From NCBI RefSeq assembly GCF_002095475.1, contig NZ_MLFR01000020.1, positions 41,759-105,758 of the forward strand: DNA of 64,000 nucleotides. Direction: 5' to 3'. The position numbers and the translations under genes are program-made. Source of the DNA: Pantoea rwandensis. GTDB lineage: Bacteria; Pseudomonadota; Gammaproteobacteria; Enterobacterales; Enterobacteriaceae. Under the pieces are notes generated by a model. That model worked only from the letters and a program-made list of their open reading frames with translations. It did not search any database and had not been told where the DNA came from. Of this stretch, positions 54,303 through 64,000 are shown in pieces. Positions within the stretch are counted from its first letter, which is position 1, and each line of letters begins with the position of its first letter.

Positions 54303-56104
54303 TGGAAGGACAAACATTACTGACCGCTGGGGTCATTTATCTGGTCGCGGCGGTGCTGATCGTGCCCATAGCCGCGCGCCTTGGCATTGGCGCGGTGCTG
54401 GGATATTTGCTGGCAGGTATTGCCATCGGCCCATGGGGATTAGGGTTCATCAGCGACGTTGACGAGATTCTGCATTTCTCTGAACTCGGCGTCGTGTTCC
54501 TGATGTTCATCATCGGACTGGAACTGAATCCCGCCAAACTTTGGGCGCTACGTCGCTCCATTTTTGGTGTCGGTGCCGCGCAGGTGCTGATCTCTGCTGC
54601 CATTCTCGGTGTGCTGCTGTGGCTCACCGACTTTAGCTGGCAGGCTGCGGTGATTGGGGGGATTGGCTTAGCCATGTCCTCCACCGCGATGGCATTGCAG
54701 TTGATGCGTGACAAGGGCATGAACCGCAGCGAAGCAGGGCAACTCGGCTTTTCGGTACTGCTGTTCCAGGATTTGGCGGTGATTCCCGCCTTGGCACTTG
54801 TGCCGTTACTGGCAGGGGGCGATAGCGGCCATGTTGACTGGTTGAAAGTGGGGATGAAAGTGCTGGCCTTCGCCGGGATGTTGGTGGGTGGCCGTTATTT
54901 GCTGCGCCCGATTTTCCGTTTCATCGCTGCATCTGGCGTACGTGAAGTCTTTACTGCTGCCTCATTATTGCTGGTGCTCGGCTCGGCGTTGTTTATGGAT
55001 GCGCTGGGGCTGTCGATGGCATTGGGCACCTTTATCGCCGGTATCCTGCTGGCGGAAAGCGAATATCGCCACGAACTGGAAGTGGCGATTGAGCCCTTTA
55101 AAGGCTTGCTGCTGGGACTGTTCTTCATTTCCGTTGGCATGGCGCTGAATCTTGGGGTGCTTTACACCCACATCGTTGAGATTGTTCTTGGCGTAGTGAT
55201 TTTGGTGGCGGTGAAAACGTTGGTGCTGTATGTGTTGGGCCGCATCTACGGGTTGCGAAGCTCTGAACGACTGCAGTTTGCGAGTGTGTTGAGCCAGGGA
55301 GGTGAGTTCGCCTTTGTACTGTTCTCTGCCGCTTCTTCCGCCAAACTGTTTAGGGGCGATCAGCTCCCACTGCTGTTGGTGACGGTGACGCTGTCGATGA
55401 TGACCACTCCGCTATTGATGCAGGGCGTGGATAAAATTCTCGCGCGTCGTTTCAATGAGCCCGATGACAACAGTGAAAAACCTTTTGTTGAAGACGACCA
55501 GCCGCAGGTGATTGTGGTGGGCTTCGGTCGCTTTGGCCAGGTCGTGGGCCGCTTGCTGATGGCCAACAACAAGCGTATTACGGTGCTGGAGCGTGACATC
55601 TCTGCTGTGAGCCTAATGCGCAAGTATGGCTATAAGGTTTACTACGGAGATGCCACTGAACTTGAGCTGCTGCGAGCGGCTGGCGCGGAGAATGCGCAAT
55701 CCATCGTGATCACCTGCAACGATCCCGAGGACTCGATGACCATCGTGCATCTCTGTCAGCAGCATTTCCCACAGTTGGAAATTCTGGCGCGTGCGCGTGG
55801 ACGTGTTGAAGCACATGAACTGCTTGAGGCCGGTGTTACACTGTTCTCACGTGAAACCTTCTCTAGTGCGCTGGAGCTGGGGCGCAAAACGCTGATTTCA
55901 CTTGGCATGCATCCTCACCAGGCACAACGCGCGCAACAACATTTCCGTCGGCTGGATATGCGGATGCTGCGTGAGCTTGTGCCGAGTCATGATGACAGCA
56001 CGCAGGCCTCGCGCGTTCGTGAAGCCCGTCGCGAGTTGGAGGACATCTTTCAACGGGAAATGCAGCATGAAAAACGCCAGATTGACGGTTGGGATGACGA
56101 GTAA
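54302..56104 (+). CDS. kefB: Glutathione-gated K+/H+ antiporter KefB
   Basis: The 600-residue protein has about twelve N-terminal membrane helices of the CPA2 family ([20 protein letters not shown]) and a C-terminal RCK/KTN nucleotide-binding domain starting near residue 400 ([17 protein letters not shown]). It releases K+ and acidifies the cytoplasm during electrophile stress. The ATG at 54302 shares a base with the kefG stop; the GTG at 54299 is an alternative. Confidence 0.95.
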   Translation: MEGQTLLTAGVIYLVAAVLIVPIAARLGIGAVLGYLLAGIAIGPWGLGFISDVDEILHFSELGVVFLMFIIGLELNPAKLWALRRSIFGVGAAQVLISAAILGVLLWLTDFSWQAAVIGGIGLAMSSTAMALQLMRDKGMNRSEAGQLGFSVLLFQDLAVIPALALVPLLAGGDSGHVDWLKVGMKVLAFAGMLVGGRYLLRPIFRFIAASGVREVFTAASLLLVLGSALFMDALGLSMALGTFIAGILLAESEYRHELEVAIEPFKGLLLGLFFISVGMALNLGVLYTHIVEIVLGVVILVAVKTLVLYVLGRIYGLRSSERLQFASVLSQGGEFAFVLFSAASSAKLFRGDQLPLLLVTVTLSMMTTPLLMQGVDKILARRFNEPDDNSEKPFVEDDQPQVIVVGFGRFGQVVGRLLMANNKRITVLERDISAVSLMRKYGYKVYYGDATELELLRAAGAENAQSIVITCNDPEDSMTIVHLCQQHFPQLEILARARGRVEAHELLEAGVTLFSRETFSSALELGRKTLISLGMHPHQAQRAQQHFRRLDMRMLRELVPSHDDSTQASRVREARRELEDIFQREMQHEKRQIDGWDDE

Positions 56105-56150
56105 GACTACACTTAACATATCCGTTTCTTAACAACGGGCAGGAAAGAGT

Positions 56151-56345
56151 ATGCGTAAACGTTTTATTGCCGGTGCGGTATGTCCGCAATGTCAGGAAAA
56201 AGACACGCTGGCACTGTGGCGTGAAAACAATGTCGAGGTGGTGGAATGCGTGCAGTGCGGCCATCAGATGCGTGAAGCGGATAAGCAAGTTCGCGATAAG
56301 GTGCGCAACAATGAGCAAGTCATCGGCATTTTTCATCCTGAGTAG
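56151..56345 (+). CDS. yheV: YheV, small zinc-ribbon-like protein
   Basis: The 64-residue protein carries two CxxC pairs (VCPQCQE and ECVQCGHQ), suggesting a zinc ribbon. It matches E. coli YheV in size and position between kefB and slyD. Function is unknown. GGAAAGAG precedes the ATG. Confidence 0.9.
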   Translation: MRKRFIAGAVCPQCQEKDTLALWRENNVEVVECVQCGHQMREADKQVRDKVRNNEQVIGIFHPE

Positions 56346-56538
56346 CGTAATGGCGCAGCTTTTTTTAAGCTTAAACTTACAGCGGGATTGAATTCCGTTA
56401 CAATCGGCGCCATTAACGCTGAGCAGTATGCAGCAACACATTTGTTGGCATTCTCAGTCTTGAACCTTTCTGGTTGGTTATTGCACGCAAAATAGACCAA
56501 TGAGACAGGATCTCAGTTCTCAACGGTTAGGAGATATC

Positions 56539-57078
56539 ATGAAAGTAGCAAAAGACCTGGTGGTGAGCCTGGCGTATCAGGTTCGTACCGAAGACGGTGT
56601 GTTGGTTGACGAGTCACCGGTGAGTGCACCGTTGGACTATCTGCACGGTCATGGTTCCCTGATTTCTGGTCTGGAAAAAGCGCTGGAAAATCATGCAGTA
56701 GGCGATAAGTTTGATGTGCATATCCCAGCAAACGATGCTTATGGTCAGTACGATGACAACCTGGTTCAGCGTGTTCCTAAAGACGTGTTCATGGGCGTGG
56801 ATGAACTGCAAGTTGGCATGCGCTTCCTGGCAGAGACCGATCAGGGTCCTGTGCCAGTTGAAATCACCGAAGTGGAAGACGAGCACGTCGTGGTTGATGG
56901 TAACCACATGCTGGCGGGCCAGAACCTGAACTTCAACGTGGAAGTGGTGGCGATCCGTGAAGCAACGGAAGAAGAAATCGCACACGGCCACGTACACGGT
57001 GCAGATGGTCATCATCACGATCATGACCACGACCATGGTCACGACCACGGCCAAGGCGGCTGCGGCTGCAGCCACTAA
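56539..57078 (+). CDS. slyD: SlyD, FKBP-type isomerase and metallochaperone
   Basis: The 179-residue protein has an FKBP domain with an inserted IF chaperone flap (about 70-125) and a His/Asp/Cys-rich tail (HHDHDHDHGHDH, then CGCSH) that binds nickel. The tail is shorter than in E. coli (196 residues in all). SlyD helps hydrogenase nickel insertion and protein folding. The ATG at 56539 follows TTAGGAG; an upstream in-frame ATG at 56500 is unlikely. Confidence 0.95.
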   Translation: MKVAKDLVVSLAYQVRTEDGVLVDESPVSAPLDYLHGHGSLISGLEKALENHAVGDKFDVHIPANDAYGQYDDNLVQRVPKDVFMGVDELQVGMRFLAETDQGPVPVEITEVEDEHVVVDGNHMLAGQNLNFNVEVVAIREATEEEIAHGHVHGADGHHHDHDHDHGHDHGQGGCGCSH

Positions 57079-57096
57079 GTTTGACGTTGATGTGCG

Positions 57097-57121
57097 AAAG
57101 GCCACCTTTGGGTGGCCTTTT
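57097..57121. terminator. Terminator slyD/slyX
   Basis: AAAGGCCACC-TTTG-GGTGGCCTTTT is a 10-bp perfect stem with T and A tracts, placed between convergent slyD and slyX. Confidence 0.92.
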
Positions 57122-57125
57122 GCTT

Positions 57126-57344
57126 TTAATAATGGGGAGGAGGCGTCTCTTCGGACTGTGAGGCAATCGGTGAGGGTGTGGCAGCTTTGACTTTATCCAC
57201 CAGCAGGCGTACCTGTTCGCGCATCCTGCTCATCTCCAGTTCGTGCTGAGTAACCGTCTGATTGAGCTGATCAATGGTGTGCTCCTGAAAAGCTAGCTTG
57301 CTCTCCAGCGCCTCAAGGCGTTGTTCCCACTCTTCATGTTGCAT
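57126..57344 (-). CDS. slyX: SlyX, coiled-coil protein
   Basis: The 72-residue protein equals the E. coli SlyX length and is a heptad-rich coiled coil ([18 protein letters not shown]) with a proline tail ending TPPPHY. Function is unknown. The ATG at 57344 gives family length; ATG at 57347 is adjacent. It is divergent from fkpA. Confidence 0.92.
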   Translation of the reverse strand: MQHEEWEQRLEALESKLAFQEHTIDQLNQTVTQHELEMSRMREQVRLLVDKVKAATPSPIASQSEETPPPHY

Positions 57345-57623
57345 CATCTCTTCTCCTGTTACGGTGCTGCGCTTGGCGCGTATCGGGCGAGATTCTACGG
57401 CCTTTGGCGCCAGAATCACCCGATTTTTAACCTTTATGAGCCCCTGCGGTTGAAAACAGCGCTAATGCCTTCATCTCTGGTGAAACTTCCTGATGCAAAA
57501 AAGGTCGGATGTTAAGCGGGTAATTACGTTGTGGGAGTGTTCGCAGCTGCCACGTAAAGTTATAGTGTGGGCCACTGTCCGCAATGATTCCCGAGGTTTT
57601 GACGCTTCGGTTTTGGAGAAAGG

Positions 57624-58454
57624 ATGAATTCACTGTTTAAAGTCACATTGTTAGCTACCACCATGGCCGTCGTGTTAAATGCACCGCTGGCTATGGCCGC
57701 AGAAACCACCGCAGCGCCAACTGATGCAGCTCAAGCTGCACCACAGGCACCAAAGAATGCTGCCTTCAAAAATGAAGACCAGCAATCAGCCTATGCGCTG
57801 GGCGCTTCTCTGGGTCGCTACATGGACAATTCTCTGAAGGAACAAGAGAAACTCGGTATCAAACTGGACAAAGACCAGCTGATCGCGGGTGTTCAGGATG
57901 CATTCGGTGGCAAGAGCAAGCTCTCTGACCAAGAGATTGAGCAGACGCTGCAAGCCTTTGAAGGCCGCGTGAAAGGCGCTGCACAGGCGAAGATGGAAAA
58001 AGATGCGAAAGAGAACTCTGACAAGGGTGCTGCATACGCTGACAAATTCGCTAAAGAAAAGGGCGTGAAGAAAACTGAATCTGGCCTGCTTTATCAGGTT
58101 GAGAAAGAAGGCACCGGTGACGCGCCTAAAGATAGCGACACTGTTGTGGTGAACTACAAGGGTACGCTGATCGACGGTACCGAGTTCGACAACTCTTACA
58201 CCCGTGGCGAGCCGCTGTCATTCCGTCTGGATGGTGTTATCCCTGGCTGGACTGAAGGTCTGAAGCACGTGAAGAAAGGCGGTAAGATCAAGCTGGTGAT
58301 CCCACCAAACTTGGCTTACGGCAAAAATGGCGTTCCGGGTATTCCGGCTAACTCCACGCTGGTCTTCGATGTTGAGCTGCTGGATATCAAACCAGCACCA
58401 AAAGCGGATGAGAAAGCGCAGGCTCCAGCCGCCGCTGATAAGAAAGCGCAGTAA
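57624..58454 (+). CDS. fkpA: Periplasmic FKBP-type isomerase FkpA
   Basis: The 276-residue protein has a signal peptide cut near AMAAE (about 26), an N-terminal helical dimerisation domain, and a C-terminal FKBP domain (VVVNYKGTLIDGTEFDNSY; GWTEGLKHVKKGGK). It folds envelope proteins and acts as a chaperone. A low-complexity Ala/Lys tail follows. Confidence 0.96.
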   Translation: MNSLFKVTLLATTMAVVLNAPLAMAAETTAAPTDAAQAAPQAPKNAAFKNEDQQSAYALGASLGRYMDNSLKEQEKLGIKLDKDQLIAGVQDAFGGKSKLSDQEIEQTLQAFEGRVKGAAQAKMEKDAKENSDKGAAYADKFAKEKGVKKTESGLLYQVEKEGTGDAPKDSDTVVVNYKGTLIDGTEFDNSYTRGEPLSFRLDGVIPGWTEGLKHVKKGGKIKLVIPPNLAYGKNGVPGIPANSTLVFDVELLDIKPAPKADEKAQAPAAADKKAQ

Positions 58455-58470
58455 CCTGCCCTTTCTTACA

Positions 58471-58498
58471 CCGCCGCCTTCGGGCGGCGGTTTCATTT
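58471..58498 (+). terminator. Terminator of fkpA
   Basis: CCGCCGCC-TTCG-GGCGGCGG with a UUCG tetraloop, followed by TTTCATTTCT, 16 bases after the fkpA stop. Confidence 0.92.
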
Positions 58499-58617
58499 CT
58501 ATCCCCTGACAAAGCTCTGGCTAAACACCACGACATTTGCCAGACTAGCGCCTGCACAACTATCACAATATGAGTCTGCCCCTACGCTGTCGAGACAGGC
58601 TCCAGCCACTTAGGGTA

Positions 58618-59349
58618 ATGTCTTCGATGTCTAATCCATTCAATCCCGGTGAACTGACTGACTTCGATTTACTGGAGCAGCGTCCGTTCGAGCAAGCAGA
58701 TTACGATATCCTCAAATCTTACGAAGCGGTCGTTGATGGTCTGGCGATGCTGATTGGCTCGCACTGCGAAATCGTGCTGCATTCACTGGAAGATTTGAAA
58801 TGCTCTGCCGTGCGCATCGCCAACGGTGAACATACAGGCCGTAAAGTGGGTTCTCCGATTACCGATTTGGCACTGCGTATGCTGCACGATATGCATGGCG
58901 CGGACAGTAATGTTTCCCGTGCTTACTTCACTCGTGCAAAAAGCGGCGTGTTGATGAAGTCAGTGACCATTGCGATTCGTAATCGCCAACAGCGCGTGAT
59001 TGGCCTGCTGTGCATCAACATGAATCTCGATGTGCCGTTCTCACAGATTATGTCTACTTTCTTGCCGCCAGAAACGCAGCAGGTGGATTCCAACGTCAAC
59101 TTTGCCAGCTCGGTAGAAGATCTGGTGATGCAGACGCTGGAATTTACGATTGAAGAAGTGAGCAACGATCGCAACGTCTCCAACAACGCTAAGAATCGTC
59201 AGATTGTGCTCAATCTGTATGAGAAGGGCATCTTCGATATTAAAGATGCCATTAACCAGGTCGCCGATCGTCTGAATATCTCGAAGCACACGGTTTATCT
59301 GTATATTCGCCAATTCAAAAGCGGCGATTTCCAGGGGCAGGAACGCTAA
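58618..59349 (+). CDS. yheO: YheO, PAS-type DNA-binding regulator
   Basis: The 243-residue protein has an N-terminal YheO-type PAS domain (about 25-140; [21 protein letters not shown]) and a C-terminal helix-turn-helix ([23 protein letters not shown], from about 212). It matches E. coli YheO. Targets are unknown. The start at 58618 is chosen for length; ATG at 58627 is also possible. It overlaps tusD by one base. Confidence 0.92.
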   Translation: MSSMSNPFNPGELTDFDLLEQRPFEQADYDILKSYEAVVDGLAMLIGSHCEIVLHSLEDLKCSAVRIANGEHTGRKVGSPITDLALRMLHDMHGADSNVSRAYFTRAKSGVLMKSVTIAIRNRQQRVIGLLCINMNLDVPFSQIMSTFLPPETQQVDSNVNFASSVEDLVMQTLEFTIEEVSNDRNVSNNAKNRQIVLNLYEKGIFDIKDAINQVADRLNISKHTVYLYIRQFKSGDFQGQER

Positions 59350-59735
59350 TGCGTTACACCTTGCTGGTCACTGGGCCGGCATACGGCACCCAGCATGCCA
59401 GCAGCGCGCTGCTGTTTGCGCGTGCGCTGATTAAAGAAGGGCATCAGCTAGCAAGCGTCTTCTTTTATAGAGAGGGTGTGATGAATGCCAATCAGCTCAG
59501 CGCGCCCGCCAGTGATGAAGTGGATGTGGTGCGTGCATGGCAGCAACTACGTGAAGAGAGTGGCGCTGCGCTGAATATCTGCGTGGCTGCTGCATTACGC
59601 CGTGGCGTGACGGATGCGCAGGAAGCTGCTCGCTTGCAACTGGCAGGCAGTAATTTGCAGCCCGGCTTTGAACTGAGTGGCTTAGGTGCGCTGGCAGAAG
59701 CCGCGCTGACTTGCGATCGTCTGGTGCAATTCTGA
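59349..59735 (+). CDS. tusD: Sulfurtransferase TusD
   Basis: The 128-residue DsrE-like subunit has its active cysteine at C78 in [13 protein letters not shown], the E. coli position. TusBCD relays sulfur from TusA to TusE for mnm5s2U34 tRNA modification. Its stop overlaps the tusC start by one base. Confidence 0.96.
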   Translation: MRYTLLVTGPAYGTQHASSALLFARALIKEGHQLASVFFYREGVMNANQLSAPASDEVDVVRAWQQLREESGAALNICVAAALRRGVTDAQEAARLQLAGSNLQPGFELSGLGALAEAALTCDRLVQF

Positions 59736-60094
59736 TGAATCGCGTGGCATTTCTGTTCACTCAGGCACCACACGGTAGCAGCGCGGGCAGGGAAGGGCTG
59801 GATGCAGTGCTGGCCACTGGCGCGCTCAGCGAAGATATCGCCTTGTTCTTTATAGGTGATGGTGTGCTGCAACTTCAACGCGATCAACATCCAGAGCAGA
59901 TTTTGGCGCGCAATTACATTGCGACTTTTGGCGTGCTGGGTCTGTACGATATTGACCAGTGCTTTATCTGCCGCGAGTCACTGGTCACGCGTGGACAAAG
60001 TCTGACAGCGAAGCGCGTTCTGGAAGCAGAGGTGCTGGATGCCAAAACGCTGCACCAGAAACTGGCTTCCTATCATCGAATCATTCGTTTTTGA
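59735..60094 (+). CDS. tusC: Sulfur relay protein TusC
   Basis: The 119-residue DsrF-like subunit begins [15 protein letters not shown], equal to the E. coli length. It forms a TusB2C2D2 hexamer. The ATG at 59735 overlaps the tusD TGA. Confidence 0.95.
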   Translation: MNRVAFLFTQAPHGSSAGREGLDAVLATGALSEDIALFFIGDGVLQLQRDQHPEQILARNYIATFGVLGLYDIDQCFICRESLVTRGQSLTAKRVLEAEVLDAKTLHQKLASYHRIIRF

Positions 60095-60103
60095 GAATCG
60101 CCT

Positions 60104-60391
60104 ATGCTTTACACGCTGCTGCAATCCCCTTGGCAATGCGACATCGATAGTTTGTTACTGCTGATGCAGGAGGGCGATGATTTGCTGCTGCTGCAAGATG
60201 GCGTGACGGCCGCACTGGAGGGTAGCCAGATGTTTATCAAGTTAAGTGCTTCACCTGCAACGCTTTGGGTATTGCAGGAAGATGTGGTCGCGCGGGGACT
60301 CGCTGAGCAAATTTCAACCAAAGTAGCACGTTTGGACTATACTGGTTTCGTTGCGATGACGGCAAAGCACCAACAACAAGTGGCCTGGTAA
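60104..60391 (+). CDS. tusB: Sulfur relay protein TusB
   Basis: The 95-residue DsrH-like subunit completes tusDCB, with the E. coli length. It lies 9 bases after tusC. The str operon promoter follows immediately. Confidence 0.95.
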   Translation: MLYTLLQSPWQCDIDSLLLLMQEGDDLLLLQDGVTAALEGSQMFIKLSASPATLWVLQEDVVARGLAEQISTKVARLDYTGFVAMTAKHQQQVAW

Positions 60392-60412
60392 CAACGAAAA
60401 CCTGGTTATTTC

Positions 60413-61459
<1,047 letters not shown>

Positions 61460-61480
61460 CAGCCACGTAGTTGTTATTAA

Positions 61481-61520
61481 CCCAGCGGGCGTCCCAGTGA
61501 CTTACCTGCTGGGCTTTTTT
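61481..61520 (+). terminator. Attenuator-like hairpin between rpsG and fusA
   Basis: CCCAGC (61481) pairs with GCTGGG (61508-61513), closing a larger loop and followed by CTTTTTT. Partial termination here would adjust the ratio of S7 to EF-G. Confidence 0.65.
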
Positions 61521-61522
61521 AA

Positions 61523-63667
<2,145 letters not shown>

Positions 63668-63736
63668 GCTACGGTTTAAAAATTGTTAACTGATGCCTTC
63701 ATGACTCATGAAGGCACAACGTAAGGAATTATCGCC

Positions 63737-64000
63737 ATGGCGAAAGAGCAATTTCAGCGTAACAAACTGCACGTAAACGTCGGCACCATCGGTCACGTTG
63801 ACCATGGTAAAACCACTCTGACTGCAGCTATCACCACCGTTCTGGCTAAAACCTACGGCGGTAAAGCAAGCAAATTCGATGAGATCGATAAGGCGCCAGA
63901 AGAGAAAGCACGTGGTATCACCATCAACACTTCTCACGTTGAATATGAAACCCCGTCACGCCACTATGCGCACGTTGACTGCCCAGGCCACGCCGACTAT
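63737..64000 (+). CDS. tufA: Elongation factor Tu, first 88 residues
   Basis: The open frame from ATG at 63737 reads [20 protein letters not shown] with the G1 motif GHVDHGKTT, switch region [13 protein letters not shown] and the DCPGHADY G3 segment at the window edge. It is cut by the end of the window. GTAAGGAAT precedes the ATG. Confidence 0.98.
   Translation, partial: MAKEQFQRNKLHVNVGTIGHVDHGKTTLTAAITTVLAKTYGGKASKFDEIDKAPEEKARGITINTSHVEYETPSRHYAHVDCPGHADY

Noticed and set aside
57000..57060. Short tandem His/Asp codon repeat as a DNA repeat element
   Set aside because: It encodes the metal-binding tail of SlyD and is explained by protein function.

Overview
The window is a chromosomal segment of an enterobacterium of the Pantoea/Erwinia group. 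The proteins read as close relatives of E. coli proteins, and gene order follows the E. coli 74-76 min region (tex-greB-ompR-envZ-hsl-igaA-nudE-mrcA-hof-aroKB-damX-dam-rpe-gph-trpS, cysG-nir, tsgA-ppiA-fic-pabA-argD-yhfK-crp-prkB, yheS-kef-slyD-fkpA-tus-rpsL-rpsG-fusA-tufA). The genus is inferred from gene content and repeat style; no marker here proves it.

Layout: 1-0.7 kb holds the start of a GH13 sugar phosphorylase. 0.8-6.8 kb holds tex, greB, a stand-alone yjbE-like gene and the ompR-envZ osmosensor. 7-12.2 kb holds hslO-hslR-yrfG, igaA (frame broken) and nudE. 12.2-18.4 kb holds mrcA and a complete hofMNOPQ DNA-uptake operon. 18.8-25 kb is the aroK-aroB-damX-dam-rpe-gph-trpS cluster. 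25-33 kb is the nitrite reduction block nirB-nirD-nirC-cysG, with cytosine deaminase codA inserted between nirB and tsgA. 33.3-42.3 kb holds ppiA, the yhfG-fic pair, pabA, argD, yhfK, crp, yhfA, prkB and yheU-yheT.

42.3-51.7 kb is an insertion relative to E. coli, between yheT and yheS. It carries a LysE-family exporter, an MsbA-like ABC exporter divergent from a low-GC GT9 glycosyltransferase, and a LacI-type regulator divergent from tauABCD for taurine sulfur use. 51.7-64 kb returns to the core order and ends inside tufA of the str operon.

Four genes show what look like one-base length changes at short homopolymers: igaA, codA, kefG and probably yhfK. In igaA, codA and kefG, correcting one base restores a normal-length protein, so assembly error is the leading explanation; a real igaA mutation would matter physiologically.

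Regulatory signals visible directly include an FNR box and a NarL/NarP 7-2-7 site in front of nirB at the E. coli spacing, a CRP box between tsgA and ppiA, the str promoter with a consensus -35/-10 pair, a 96-nt rpsL-rpsG spacer, and many intrinsic terminators. No rRNA, tRNA, CRISPR array, IS element or prophage was recognised.
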